Part shown: positions 10,800 through 20,396 of the stretch, piece by piece
Position numbering within the stretch: position 1 is the first letter of the stretch
Layout: every line of letters starts with the position of its first letter
Assembly (NCBI GenBank): GCA_020832135.1
Contig: JAFIFG010000128.1
Coordinates: 28,587 to 92,586 of the forward strand
DNA length: 64,000 nucleotides
Source: Clostridiaceae bacterium
Lineage (GTDB): Bacteria; Bacillota; Clostridia; Peptostreptococcales; Natronincolaceae
Direction: 5' to 3'
The notes under the pieces: generated by a model
Databases searched by the model: none
The model's input: only the letters and a program-made list of their open reading frames with translations
What the model was told of the DNA's origin: nothing
Translations under genes and position numbers: made by a program

Positions 10800-10828
10800 T
10801 TGATAATTTTCAGAAGATTTGTTATACT
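10800..10828 (+). promoter_or_regulatory. Near-consensus promoter in front of a non-coding region
   Basis: TTGATA (10800-10805), exactly 17 bp, TATACT (10823-10828). It has no ORF downstream on this strand; transcription would start around 10835 and run to the terminator at 11148-11196. Confidence 0.75.
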
Positions 10829-10834
10829 ATGTTT

Positions 10835-11196
10835 AAGGAAGTAGAAACTTCCTCAGAATCCTTTCTTAAGCTAGATCCTATAGAACATGATTACGAAGTG
10901 TCGTGAGAATTAAGTGTAAGTGTAAGTGTAGTGTTTAGTTGAAAGATTCTATTATGATAAGTAAAATGTAAGATGCAAAAAAGTAAAAAGCGTCTACCGT
11001 TGTTGAGTTAGTTAGTAGGAGATGACTTTAAAATTTTAAAGAAGTATAGAATGTAAATTTGTTTCATGAAAGTGTAGGGTAAAATGGAAGATGGTTAGTA
11101 TAGAAGCAATGAATTTAAAGGGTCTACTTAAGAGGGATTCTAATAATAAATAAATCAAGTATTCATTCAAACGAATACTTGATTTATTTGTTTTTT
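10835..11196 (+). ncRNA. Candidate orphan non-coding RNA, about 360 nt
   Basis: Bounded by a near-consensus promoter and a 17-bp perfect terminator stem. The deduced 5' end folds immediately into GGAAGT-AGAA-ACTTCC (10837-10852). There is no ORF beyond a few codons in any plus frame. Inside are a short repeat of GTGTAA units near 10912-10935 and purine-rich stretches. I compared it from memory with RNase P, tmRNA, SRP RNA, 6S RNA and OLE RNA hallmarks and found none. It could instead be a long regulatory antisense or 3' region for the convergent coat genes, but the promoter-terminator pair argues for an independent transcript. Function unknown. Confidence 0.55.
11148..11196 (+). terminator. 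Very strong terminator, shared by convergent transcripts
   Basis: AAATAAATCAAGTATTC (11148-11164) pairs perfectly with GAATACTTGATTTATTT (11173-11189), loop ATTCAAAC, then GTTTTTT. It ends 6 nt before the stop codon of the minus-strand coat gene, whose transcript it could also terminate. Confidence 0.92.
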
Positions 11197-11201
11197 GTTA
11201 C

Positions 11202-11486
11202 TTACTGCAAGTCATTTTTCATTTGATTAAACTTGGTTTGTGCACTTTGTACATCTTGAGCTTGAGCTTGTTTTGTTTGATACCAACCTCTTTGTTGCAT
11301 TGCATTAAATATATCATACTGAATTTGTTGACTATCATTTAAACAAGTGGTTAAATGTTGTCTTAAATTTTGGCAAGATGCCTCTGTAATCCCTACATTA
11401 TAAGCTGAGGTCACTTGTTTCTCAGAAGCTAATAAATCATTCATCAATTCCTTCTCTGTAAAACTAGCCTGATGATTTGTATTCAT
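11202..11486 (-). CDS. CotF-like spore coat protein
   Basis: 94 residues, glutamine- and asparagine-rich, all-helical in appearance: an N-terminal FTEKELMNDLLASEKQVTSAY segment and a later QRGWYQTKQAQAQDVQSAQ segment. The DLL-x-SEKQ...YN pattern and the C-terminal MQQRGWY are typical of the CotF/ferritin-like coat family of endospore formers. Start ATG at 11486 follows GGAGG on the minus strand. It is 26 nt downstream of the second coat-like gene, suggesting a bicistronic, probably mother-cell-expressed unit; the sporulation timing is inferred. Confidence 0.8.
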   Translation of the reverse strand: MNTNHQASFTEKELMNDLLASEKQVTSAYNVGITEASCQNLRQHLTTCLNDSQQIQYDIFNAMQQRGWYQTKQAQAQDVQSAQTKFNQMKNDLQ

Positions 11487-11512
11487 AAAAAAACCTCCTA
11501 AATGTATTTTTA

Positions 11513-11737
11513 TTATTGATGTGAGTTTAAATAGTTTAATAATTCATTATAATGTTGCTTATGCTTTTGACTTGCTTGTTGACACAAATTTTTAAGCTCA
11601 GTATCAGTACAATAATTGGCATAGGTAGTAAACTTTTTGTTCATTAAAGCCTCGTAGCCTAACTGATCTTCTAGAATTTTCAAATTGTTGGAATCCAGTT
11701 TGGGTGCTGTTTGATTGTTCATATTATTTACATTCAT
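11513..11737 (-). CDS. Small coat/ferritin-like protein, partner of the CotF-like gene
   Basis: 74 residues. After an asparagine-rich N-terminus it has a helix LKILEDQLGYEALMNKKFTT and a second helix CTDTELKNLCQQASQKHKQH ending in YNELLNYLNS. The ED/E...H-x-x-H-x-E/YNELL pattern resembles small ferritin-like spore coat proteins of Clostridia. First gene of the minus-strand pair; GGGAGG precedes the ATG. Whether it binds metal is unknown. Confidence 0.65.
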   Translation of the reverse strand: MNVNNMNNQTAPKLDSNNLKILEDQLGYEALMNKKFTTYANYCTDTELKNLCQQASQKHKQHYNELLNYLNSHQ

Positions 11738-12001
11738 GTCTTAAAAACCTCCCTAAAATAATTTTGAGATTTATCTTTTTTGAGTTATGAATCATTTTAT
11801 CTCTATACTATTATTTGATAAAATTCAAAAGATATAGGTTGTAAAAAAAGACAGATATGTACAAAATTATAAGAATAGATTTATTTGGAAATTATATAGT
11901 AAAAGATACAAAAAATAGAAAAATTAAAACTTTTCATGTATAATGATAATTAAACAACTAAGTAAGAGTAAAGCTCAAGAAAAGAGTTGAGGAGGGTTTA
12001 G
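11738..12001. other. Divergent intergenic region
   Basis: 264 bp of very AT-rich DNA between the minus-strand coat genes and the plus-strand reductase gene. It must hold both promoters. On the plus strand TATAAT occurs at about 11940 without a clear -35. No other structure seen. Confidence 0.5.
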
Positions 12002-13093
12002 ATGATTTATAGGGATTATGGCAAAACAGGAAAAAAAGTATCAACAATTGGTTTTGGTGGTATGAGATTTGGTAAAGATGAAGATTATGCAGCTGAGGTA
12101 GTTCGTAGAGCCAATGAACTGGGAATCAATTATTTTGATACCGCTCCCTTTTATTGTAATGATCGTAGTGAGGAAATTTTTGGCAAAGCATTTAAGAATA
12201 TGCCTGGAGAATTTTATGTATCAACAAAAAGTATGGTAAATAAAGAACCAGATGCTGATTCCGTAAGGAGAAGATTGGAAAAATCTTTAAAGAGAATAGG
12301 TGTAGATAAAATAAATTTCTTTCATATGTGGTGTATTATGGATTTAGAACAGTATAAAAAAGTAATGGCTCCTGGAGGCCCTTATGAAGGTGCTTTGAAG
12401 GCAAAGCAAGAAGGATTAATAGAACATCTTGTTTTCTCCACTCACTGTAAGGGAGAAGATATAAGAACTATTATTGAAGATGATGTTTTTGAGGGTGTAT
12501 TATTGGGTTATAATGTAATGAATCATCCCTATCGTCAAGAAGGGATAAAAGCGGCTATGGAGCACAATATAGGTGTTGTTACAATGAATCCCTTAGGTGG
12601 GGGGTTAATACCACAGCATAAAGAATACTTTGAGTTCATCAAACAATGGGATGATGAAACAGTAAGCCAAGCAGCACTTAGATTTAATGCAGCTCAAGAA
12701 GGAATTACAGTATCCTTAGCTGGTATGGGATCTTTAGAGGAAGTGGAAGAAAATATAAACACATTGAAGCACCCTATTGCTTTCTCGGAGGAGAAGTTAC
12801 AGGAAATAAAGAAAAAAATTATAAATGATATGGATTCTTTATGTACAACTTGTAGTTATTGTACAAAATGTCCTAAGAAAATACATATTCCTCATTATCT
12901 AGAGGCATATAATTTGATGATTTTGAAGGATGAAGCAACGATGAAAAAACATATAGATTGGTTAAAACAGGAAGGTAGAATAAAAGAAGAGAGTCCTTCA
13001 CCAGATGAATGTATTGCCTGTGGTGTCTGTGAAGAACTTTGCACACAAAAACTTCCTATTATACAGAGGTTAAAGGAAATAGCTGAAGCATAA
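12002..13093 (+). CDS. Aldo/keto reductase with C-terminal 4Fe-4S ferredoxin domain
   Basis: 363 residues. The N-terminal (beta/alpha)8 AKR domain has TIGFGGMRFG and INYFDTAPFY (with the catalytic aspartate and tyrosine) and HMWCIMD. The C-terminal 90 residues carry CTTCSYCTKCP and CIACGVCEELCTQ, that is two cysteine clusters, though the second has fewer classical spacings. Such 'predicted oxidoreductases of the aldo/keto reductase family' are common in Clostridia and presumably couple carbonyl reduction to ferredoxin; the substrate is unknown. ATG at 12002 after GAGGAGGG. Appears monocistronic or cotranscribed with the following zinc ribbon, 74 nt away. Confidence 0.88.
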   Translation: MIYRDYGKTGKKVSTIGFGGMRFGKDEDYAAEVVRRANELGINYFDTAPFYCNDRSEEIFGKAFKNMPGEFYVSTKSMVNKEPDADSVRRRLEKSLKRIGVDKINFFHMWCIMDLEQYKKVMAPGGPYEGALKAKQEGLIEHLVFSTHCKGEDIRTIIEDDVFEGVLLGYNVMNHPYRQEGIKAAMEHNIGVVTMNPLGGGLIPQHKEYFEFIKQWDDETVSQAALRFNAAQEGITVSLAGMGSLEEVEENINTLKHPIAFSEEKLQEIKKKIINDMDSLCTTCSYCTKCPKKIHIPHYLEAYNLMILKDEATMKKHIDWLKQEGRIKEESPSPDECIACGVCEELCTQKLPIIQRLKEIAEA

Positions 13094-13167
13094 CTAGGTT
13101 AATATAAAGAATGTAAAATCAATGATGGAGTTTAACGAAGTCTTACTTATTAGAAAGAAGGAATTAT

Positions 13168-13371
13168 ATGAATAAAAAAGCCAATAAGGTAACAATAGTA
13201 GGGAAAGATTTAATATGCCCTGTTTGTGATCATGATGAGTTTTGGACTAGAGAAACCCTAATGAATACTTCAGGTGCTACTTTTCTTGGTTTTGACTGGG
13301 CTAATAAAGCTGCTACTAATTATGTATGCAATGTCTGTGGCTATGTATACTGGTTTCTAAATAAGCAATAA
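13168..13371 (+). CDS. Small zinc-ribbon protein
   Basis: 67 residues with two paired cysteines, CPVC near residue 17 and CNVCG near residue 56, forming a single zinc ribbon around a segment TFLGFDWANKAATNY. GAAAGAAGGAA precedes the ATG. Function unknown; similar short zinc ribbons are widespread in Firmicutes. Eight nt after its stop the -35 element of the guaB promoter begins. Confidence 0.75.
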   Translation: MNKKANKVTIVGKDLICPVCDHDEFWTRETLMNTSGATFLGFDWANKAATNYVCNVCGYVYWFLNKQ

Positions 13372-13378
13372 ATGTCTC

Positions 13379-13407
13379 TTGACAACAGTCGACATATTTG
13401 ATAACTT
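13379..13407 (+). promoter_or_regulatory. Candidate promoter for the guaB-guaA riboswitch transcript
   Basis: Perfect -35 TTGACA (13379-13384), 17-bp spacer, and an extended -10 TG-A-TAACTT (13399-13407). A similar stretch (GATATTTGACAACTTA) sits before the second riboswitch near 16855, without obvious promoter function there. Confidence 0.55.
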
Positions 13408-13446
13408 ATATTTAATCTTATTTTAACAAGTAAATAGACATATACA

Positions 13447-13520
13447 CACTCGTATAATATCGATAATATGGTTCGATAGTTTCTACCCCAAGGGAACCTC
13501 AAATTCCGGGACTATGAGTG
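13447..13520 (+). promoter_or_regulatory. Purine (guanine-type) riboswitch aptamer upstream of guaB
   Basis: P1 CACTCGTA pairs with TATGAGTG; the core AGTTTCTAC of J2/3 and the loop-2/loop-3 hairpins are present. The specificity base before TATGAGTG is C (13512), which makes it a guanine/hypoxanthine binder, not an adenine one. Expression platform follows: GAGTG plus GAGTTATTAT (13516-13530) can pair over 15 bp with 13606-13620, the 5' half of the terminator. Ligand binding holds P1 and releases the terminator, so guanine switches guaBA off. Confidence 0.95.
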
Positions 13521-13596
13521 GAGTTATTATATTTTAGCGGGGCTGTGTAGAAAAGAATCCTATGTAGTTTTGCTGAGGTTTTTATATATTTTACTT

Positions 13597-13657
13597 AAAA
13601 CCCGTATAATAATTTCACTCTTTTGAGAGAGTAATTATCATACGGGTTTTTGTTTTT
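13597..13657 (+). terminator. Riboswitch-controlled terminator before guaB
   Basis: AAAACCCGTATAATAATT pairs with AATTATCATACGGGTTTT and an inner CACTC/GAGAG extension, followed by TGTTTTT. Its 5' arm is the target of the antiterminator described for the aptamer. Confidence 0.9.
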
Positions 13658-13707
13658 GATTTTATTATTTTAGTATATATAAATAACTACGTAAAGGAGG
13701 GCTTTAA

Positions 13708-15165
<1,458 letters not shown>

Positions 15166-15184
15166 AGGGGAAGGTGAGGATAAC

Positions 15185-16717
15185 ATGAAAAAGGAACTTA
15201 TATTGATATTAGATTTTGGTGGACAGTATAATCAATTAATTGCTAGACGAGTTAGAGAATCGAATGTATATTGTGAAGTCGTACCTTATACAATCTCTAT
15301 AGAGGAAATAAAGGCAAAACAACCGACTGGAATTATTTTTACCGGTGGTCCCGCTAGTGTATACGGAGAAACTTCTCCTACATGTGACAAAGCCATATTT
15401 AAGTTGGAAGTACCAATCTTAGGTATATGCTATGGAGGTCAGCTTATGGCTCATGCATTAGGCGGAAAAGTAAATGCAGCTGTAAAAAGAGAATATGGAA
15501 AAACACCCTTAAACTTAAATGGTGGTTCTTCCTTGTTCGAGGGAATATCACAAGATAGTATATGTTGGATGAGTCACACTGATTTTATTGAAAAAGCTCC
15601 AGAAAACTTTATAATCACTGCTACTACAGAAGATTGTCCAGTGGCAGCTATGGAAAATAGAGATGAAAATCTATATGCAGTACAGTTTCATCCTGAAGTA
15701 GAACATACAGAAGCTGGGAAGAAAATTATAAAAAATTTCCTATACAACATTTGTGGCTGTGAAGGCACTTGGACTACAGAAAATTATATTGATGAAGAGA
15801 TAAAGAGGATTGCTGCTAAGGCTAATGGCAAAAAGGTGCTTTGTGCCTTATCGGGTGGAGTAGATTCTTCCGTTGCAGCGGTACTAGTTCATAGGGCCGT
15901 AGGTGACAATTTGACCTGTGTTTTTGTAGATCATGGTTTACTTCGTAAGGATGAAGGGGATCAAGTGGAAACACTTTTTAAAGATAAATTTAAGATGAAT
16001 TTTATTCGGGTTAATGCTAAAGAAAGATTTCTTAGTAAGTTAAAGGGTGTAGCAGATCCTGAAAAGAAGAGAAAAATTATTGGAGAAGAATTTATACGTT
16101 TATTTGAAGAGGAAGCTAATAAATTAGGAGAAATAGATTATTTAGTACAGGGAACACTGTATCCTGACATTATAGAAAGTGGTACCGAAACAGCTTCTGT
16201 TATTAAAAGTCACCATAATGTTGGTGGATTACCTGAGGATATGCAATTCCAACTGATAGAACCCTTTAAATATTTATTTAAGGATGAAGTAAGGGCTGTA
16301 GGCTTAGAATTAGGAGTTCCAGAGGAAGTTGTTTGGAGACAACCCTTTCCAGGGCCTGGTTTAGCTGTAAGGGTATTGGGAGAAATTACAGAAGAGAAAC
16401 TGAAGATTGTGGCGGAAGCAGATGCTATTGTGCGTGAAGAAATTAAAAAAGCTGGAATGGAAAGAGAAATATGGCAGTACTTTGCTGTACTACCCAATAT
16501 TAAAAGTGTTGGTGTTATGGGGGATGAAAGAACTTATGCCCATACTATTGGTATAAGAGCCATAACCAGCTCCGATGCCATGACAGCTGATTGGGCTAGA
16601 ATTCCCCATGATGTATTGGAGAGGATGTCCAATAGAATTGTAAATGAAGTAGAGAATGTTAATAGAATTGTCTACGATATTACCTCTAAGCCACCATCTA
16701 CGGTGGAGTGGGAATAA
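15185..16717 (+). CDS. guaA: GMP synthase (glutamine-hydrolysing)
   Basis: Converts XMP, glutamine and ATP to GMP. Class I glutamine amidotransferase domain with [15 protein letters not shown] (catalytic cysteine) and [10 protein letters not shown]-loop ATPase [15 protein letters not shown] near residue 225; dimerisation domain ending STVEWE. 510 residues is standard. Starts 20 nt after guaB. No strong terminator follows; only a short hairpin TTAAGTTC/GAACTTAA at 16745-16770 without a T-tract. Confidence 0.98.
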   Translation: MKKELILILDFGGQYNQLIARRVRESNVYCEVVPYTISIEEIKAKQPTGIIFTGGPASVYGETSPTCDKAIFKLEVPILGICYGGQLMAHALGGKVNAAVKREYGKTPLNLNGGSSLFEGISQDSICWMSHTDFIEKAPENFIITATTEDCPVAAMENRDENLYAVQFHPEVEHTEAGKKIIKNFLYNICGCEGTWTTENYIDEEIKRIAAKANGKKVLCALSGGVDSSVAAVLVHRAVGDNLTCVFVDHGLLRKDEGDQVETLFKDKFKMNFIRVNAKERFLSKLKGVADPEKKRKIIGEEFIRLFEEEANKLGEIDYLVQGTLYPDIIESGTETASVIKSHHNVGGLPEDMQFQLIEPFKYLFKDEVRAVGLELGVPEEVVWRQPFPGPGLAVRVLGEITEEKLKIVAEADAIVREEIKKAGMEREIWQYFAVLPNIKSVGVMGDERTYAHTIGIRAITSSDAMTADWARIPHDVLERMSNRIVNEVENVNRIVYDITSKPPSTVEWE

Positions 16718-16804
16718 ACGAATTTAAAATTATAAAAATTACATTTAAGTTCGAATATTATAGAACTTAATTAAAAAATATATAAAAATAATTCGGAAAA
16801 ACTA

Positions 16805-16833
16805 TTGACCTTTAACTAACTGTTTGTTATTAT
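16805..16833 (+). promoter_or_regulatory. Promoter of the tandem-riboswitch purine permease transcript
   Basis: TTGACC (16805-16810), 17-bp spacer, TATTAT (16828-16833). Transcription would begin about 30 nt before the first aptamer. Confidence 0.7.
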
Positions 16834-16871
16834 AAAAGAGAAGTTAAGACACGGATATTTGACAACTTAAG

Positions 16872-16941
16872 ACTCATATAATGTCGATAATAGGGTTCGA
16901 CAGTTTCTAGAGGATCACCAAGAATGATTCTACTATGAGTG
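16872..16941 (+). promoter_or_regulatory. Guanine riboswitch aptamer, first member of a tandem
   Basis: P1 ACTCATA/TATGAGT, P2 TGTCGA/TTCGACA, core AGTTTCTA, P3 AGGATC/GATTCT. The discriminator base is C (16933), as in guanine-binding aptamers. It has no terminator of its own: the next structured element starts 4 nt downstream. GAGTGAAA (16936-16943) could pair with TTTCACTT (17041-17048) inside the distal terminator, a possible antiterminator contact. Confidence 0.92.
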
Positions 16942-16944
16942 AAA

Positions 16945-17034
16945 GTGTACCTAGGATTCCCTTCTGTAAAGAAGCAGGTCCAAGTGGTACAGGCATTGAT
17001 TCAATGTCACACCGATGGGATAAAAGTCCGGGCG
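16945..17034 (+). promoter_or_regulatory. ykkC-class riboswitch, probable PRPP aptamer (subtype 2b)
   Basis: Conserved ykkC blocks appear in order: CCTAGGATTCC, AGGTCCAAGTGG, ACACCGATGGGATAAAAG and TCCGGG. The class includes guanidine, ppGpp, PRPP and nucleotide-binding subtypes. The position between a guanine aptamer and a purine permease matches the published tandem guanine-PRPP arrangement that acts as a two-input logic gate. The aptamer's 3' end (AAAGTCCGGG) is also the 5' arm of the terminator, so PRPP binding should block termination (ON), while guanine should favour OFF. Confidence 0.85.
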
Positions 17035-17080
17035 TGTAAATTTCACTTTATGAAATTTAACACCTGGACTTTATTTTGTT
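17023..17080 (+). terminator. Terminator shared by the tandem riboswitch
   Basis: AAAGTCC-GG-CGTGTAAATTTCA pairs with TGAAATTTAACACC-TGGACTTT, followed by ATTTTGTT. The left arm overlaps the 3' end of the PRPP aptamer. Confidence 0.9.
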
Positions 17081-17162
17081 ATTAAACTAAAAATAAAAGA
17101 ATATTTTTAGGGAACAATAAAGTAGGTAAACAATCTACTTTTATTGAAAGGGAGGAGACATC

Positions 17163-18509
17163 ATGACAGAAAAAACAGCTACAACATTAGATACTATGTT
17201 TAAGCTCAAGGAAAATAATACTAATGTAAAAACAGAAATTATTGCAGGTATTACTACTTTTATTACAATGGCTTATATTTTGTTTGTTAATCCTGATATT
17301 TTATCAGCGGCAGGAATGGATTTTAATGCAGTATTTATGGCTACATGTATTTCAGCAGCCATTGGTACATTGATTATGGGATTTCATGCCAATCTACCAT
17401 TTGCACAGGCACCAGGAATGGGACTTAATGCCTTCTTTACTTACGGTGTTGTTTTGGGAATGGGATATACATGGGAACAAGCTTTAGCAGCTATTTTTAT
17501 TTCGGGAATCGTATTTATTATCTTAACTGTAACAGGTCTTAGAGCTGCTATTGTAGAAGCTATTCCTTTATATCTAAAACATGCAATTGGTGGAGGTATT
17601 GGACTTTTTATTGCACTATTAGGATTAAAAAATGCACAAATTGTAGTGCCCTATGAAGCTACATTAGTAACTTTAGGGGATTTTACAGATCCAGGTGTGG
17701 CATTAGCCGCTATTGGATTGTTTATAACGGCAATATTAATGGTAAAAAGAGTAAGGGGAGCTATATTGATAGGTATTTTAACAACAATGTTACTTGGTAT
17801 TCCATTTGGAGTAACAGATGTTTCTGTGGGATTAAACTACTCCTTTGATATTACACCTACATTATTCAAAATGGATTTACCGGGATTATTAAATATAGGT
17901 GAGGCAGGAATCGTGGGAGCTATAACAAGTGTATTAACTGTTGTTATCTCCTTCAGTTTAGTAGATATGTTTGATACTATTGGTACATTAATAGGAACTG
18001 GAGCAAAGGCAGGTATGTTAGATGAAAAAGGAAATCTACCTAACATGAACAAAGCTTTATTAGCAGATGCTGTGGCAACTTCTGCTGGAGCACTTTTAGG
18101 AACTTCTACTGTTACTACATTTGTAGAATCTACTGCCGGTGTAGCAGAGGGTGGAAAAACTGGATTAACTGCTGTAACAACGGGTGTATTATTCATATTA
18201 GCGATTCTATTGGCACCTTTTGCATTAATGGTGCCAGCACAGGCAACAGCTCCTGCACTAATCATTGTTGGTGTACTAATGATGGGGACTGTAACCAAGG
18301 TGAACTTTGACGACTTTACAGAAGCTGTACCAGCTTTCTTTACTATAGCAATGATGCCATTTACCTTCAGTATTGCAAATGGTATTGCTGCAGGACTTAT
18401 ATTTTACCCAATTACAAAAATAGCAGCAGGAAAGTCAAAGGATGTACATGCTATTATTTATGTACTAGCTATATTATTTATTTTAAGATTTGCATTATTA
18501 CCTCACTAA
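17163..18509 (+). CDS. pbuG: NCS2-family guanine/hypoxanthine permease
   Basis: 448-residue polytopic membrane protein of the AzgA-like branch of NCS2. Diagnostic blocks are AGITTFITMAYILFVNPDIL at the N-terminus, FAQAPGMGLNAFFTYGV (substrate site) and FVESTAGVAEGGKTGLTAV. Members import hypoxanthine, guanine or adenine by proton symport; the two-ligand riboswitch upstream fits a guanine/hypoxanthine importer. GGGAGGAG precedes ATG. A terminator separates it from purK, so it is probably its own transcript with some readthrough. Confidence 0.9.
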   Translation: MTEKTATTLDTMFKLKENNTNVKTEIIAGITTFITMAYILFVNPDILSAAGMDFNAVFMATCISAAIGTLIMGFHANLPFAQAPGMGLNAFFTYGVVLGMGYTWEQALAAIFISGIVFIILTVTGLRAAIVEAIPLYLKHAIGGGIGLFIALLGLKNAQIVVPYEATLVTLGDFTDPGVALAAIGLFITAILMVKRVRGAILIGILTTMLLGIPFGVTDVSVGLNYSFDITPTLFKMDLPGLLNIGEAGIVGAITSVLTVVISFSLVDMFDTIGTLIGTGAKAGMLDEKGNLPNMNKALLADAVATSAGALLGTSTVTTFVESTAGVAEGGKTGLTAVTTGVLFILAILLAPFALMVPAQATAPALIIVGVLMMGTVTKVNFDDFTEAVPAFFTIAMMPFTFSIANGIAAGLIFYPITKIAAGKSKDVHAIIYVLAILFILRFALLPH

Positions 18510-18516
18510 ATAGAAG

Positions 18517-18547
18517 AGCAGCTAAGTTTTGTCTTGGCTGCTTTTTA
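18517..18547 (+). terminator. Terminator after the purine permease
   Basis: AGCAGCTAAG pairs with CTTGGCTGCT (one G-U), loop of 6, then TTTTATT. Moderately strong. Confidence 0.7.
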
Positions 18548-18733
18548 TTACCCTAAAACTAAAATTTTGGTAAAAAAGAGGTTGTAGGGTATGAAAACTC
18601 CTGACCGTTTTTAAGAAAGTGCTCAGACGGTTTTGCTGTCGTCGAAGGAAACCTAGGGTTTTCTAGCGGAAACATCGTAGATGCTCTTTTTAAATGAAGA
18701 TAGATGAATTCAGTATTGAGAGGGGGAAGTAAT
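18548..18733 (+). other. Unassigned structured leader before purK
   Basis: 186 bp with unusual GC-rich islands for this genome. Possible helices: GACCG...CGGTT, GACGG-TTTTG-CTGTC (18626-18640), CTAG-GGTTTT-CTAG and CATC-GTA-GATG followed by CTCTTTTT (a weak terminator-like end near 18690). I cannot match it to the purine, PRPP, ZTP, THF or glycine riboswitch consensus. It could be a cis-regulatory RNA of the pur operon or a dispersed repeat element. No ORF on the plus strand is convincing; purK's real start lies at its end. Confidence 0.4.
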
Positions 18734-19873
18734 ATGAAGACAATTGGTATAATTGGGGGAGGACAATTAGGGAAAATGATGATTTTAGAAGGAAAAAAGC
18801 TAGGTTTAAGTTTTATTATTCTAGATCCTACTACAAATTGCCCTGCCGCTTCTATAGCTGATGAACACATTGTAGGAGATTTTTATAATGAGATGTCTTT
18901 AAAGGAATTAGCAGAAAAAAGTGATATTATAACCTATGAATTTGAACATATAGATGCTCAAATATTGATAAATCTTCAAGAAGAGGGATATGTCATTCAT
19001 CCATCACCAAACTCTCTAAAAATAATTCAAAATAAATTTCTTCAAAAAAATTTTCTGAAGAATAATAACATTAAAACATCAAGATTTCGGGCAATAGATT
19101 GTGTAGGAGACATTGACATTGCTATCAAAGCCTATGGTTTTCCTGTCATGTTAAAAAACTGTACCAATGGTTATGATGGCAAAGGAAATTATAGGATAGA
19201 AAAGCAAAATGACATACCTATCGCTTACAAGGCTTTAGGAGGAGACAACTATCAGTTGATGGTGGAGGAGTATATACCATTTGAAAGAGAAATATCCGTT
19301 ATTGCGGCTATGGGAGTAACTGGAGAACAAACCATATATCCTGTAGGAGAAAATATACACCAAGATAGTATTTTAAAAACAACGATTGTTCCGGCTAAAG
19401 TCAGTTTAAATGTTGAAAGAAAAGCAAAGGAAATAGCCTCAAAAGTTATGGAGATATTTAATAGCCAGGGAATCTTTTGTATAGAAATGTTTGTGGATAA
19501 AGAGGAAAATGTCTTAGTAAATGAAATTGCTCCACGACCTCATAATTCAGGTCATTATACGATAGAGGGGTGTAGTACTTCTCAATTTTATCAGCATCTG
19601 CGATCAATTTTAGGGTTACCCCTTGGGGAAGTAGAACTCATAAAGCCAGCAGTAATGATAAATCTTTTAGGTGAAGAGGGATATAAAGGAAGCGCAAGAC
19701 TTATTGGAGTAGAAGAAGCATTAAAAATTCCTGAAGTCCATGTGCATTTCTATGGAAAAGAGATGACAGCACCAAAACGAAAAATGGGACATGTTACCAT
19801 TTTAGCAAAAAGTATAGACTTAGCTCTTGAGAAGGCAGAAAAGATAAGAAAAATGATGAAGGTTATAAGTTAG
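18734..19873 (+). CDS. purK: N5-carboxyaminoimidazole ribonucleotide synthase
   Basis: ATP- and bicarbonate-dependent conversion of AIR to N5-CAIR. ATP-grasp protein starting [20 protein letters not shown], with [18 protein letters not shown] and the C-terminal [21 protein letters not shown] 18734 follows GAGAGGGGGAAG; an in-frame ATG at 18704 would add ten non-conserved residues. 379 residues fits. First gene of the eleven-gene pur operon; purE follows after 10 nt. Confidence 0.96.
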   Translation: MKTIGIIGGGQLGKMMILEGKKLGLSFIILDPTTNCPAASIADEHIVGDFYNEMSLKELAEKSDIITYEFEHIDAQILINLQEEGYVIHPSPNSLKIIQNKFLQKNFLKNNNIKTSRFRAIDCVGDIDIAIKAYGFPVMLKNCTNGYDGKGNYRIEKQNDIPIAYKALGGDNYQLMVEEYIPFEREISVIAAMGVTGEQTIYPVGENIHQDSILKTTIVPAKVSLNVERKAKEIASKVMEIFNSQGIFCIEMFVDKEENVLVNEIAPRPHNSGHYTIEGCSTSQFYQHLRSILGLPLGEVELIKPAVMINLLGEEGYKGSARLIGVEEALKIPEVHVHFYGKEMTAPKRKMGHVTILAKSIDLALEKAEKIRKMMKVIS

Positions 19874-19883
19874 GAGGGGTATC

Positions 19884-20396
19884 ATGAATCAACCAGTGGT
19901 GAGTATTATTATGGGCAGTGATTCGGATTTGCCGGTGATGAAGGAAGCAGCTGCCATGCTAGAGAAGTTAGAGGTTCCTTATGAATGTACCATTGTTTCT
20001 GCTCATCGAACCCCTAAAAGAATGTATGATTTTGCCACGAAGGCGGAAGAAAGAGGGATAGAAGTTATTATTGCAGGGGCAGGGGGAGCTGCACATCTGC
20101 CGGGGATGGTGGCATCTTTAACCACTTTACCCGTTATAGGGGTTCCGGTGGAAAGTAAGACTATGAAGGGTATAGACTCACTTTACTCTATTGTACAAAT
20201 GCCTCCAGGAATTCCAGTGGCCACCGTTGCAATCAATGGTGGAAAAAATGCAGGAATCTTAGCCGCCAGCATTATAGCACTTAAGGATGAAGGTATAAAA
20301 AACAACTTAAAGATTTATAAGAGTAACCTAGAGAATATGGTGAAGGAAAAGGCAGGAAAATTAGAGGAAATAGGGTGGAGGGGTTATGATGAATAA
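19884..20396 (+). CDS. purE: N5-CAIR mutase
   Basis: Class I PurE, isomerising N5-CAIR to [34 protein letters not shown] and [18 protein letters not shown] are the signature blocks, with serine and histidine at the active site. 170 residues. Presence of purK next door fits a class I enzyme. Overlaps purC by 11 nt, implying translational coupling. Confidence 0.97.
   Translation: MNQPVVSIIMGSDSDLPVMKEAAAMLEKLEVPYECTIVSAHRTPKRMYDFATKAEERGIEVIIAGAGGAAHLPGMVASLTTLPVIGVPVESKTMKGIDSLYSIVQMPPGIPVATVAINGGKNAGILAASIIALKDEGIKNNLKIYKSNLENMVKEKAGKLEEIGWRGYDE

Noticed and set aside
10835..11196. RNase P RNA, tmRNA, SRP RNA, 6S or OLE RNA
   Set aside because: None of the conserved core sequences I know for these RNAs is present, and no tmRNA-type peptide tag or tRNA-like 3' end exists.
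16872..16941. Possible adenine riboswitch
   Set aside because: The discriminating base before TATGAGT is C, not U, so guanine/hypoxanthine specificity is expected. The same holds for the aptamer at 13447.
18559..18870. Minus-strand open frame covering the purK leader
   Set aside because: Overlaps the real purK start and shows no family features or ribosome binding site.
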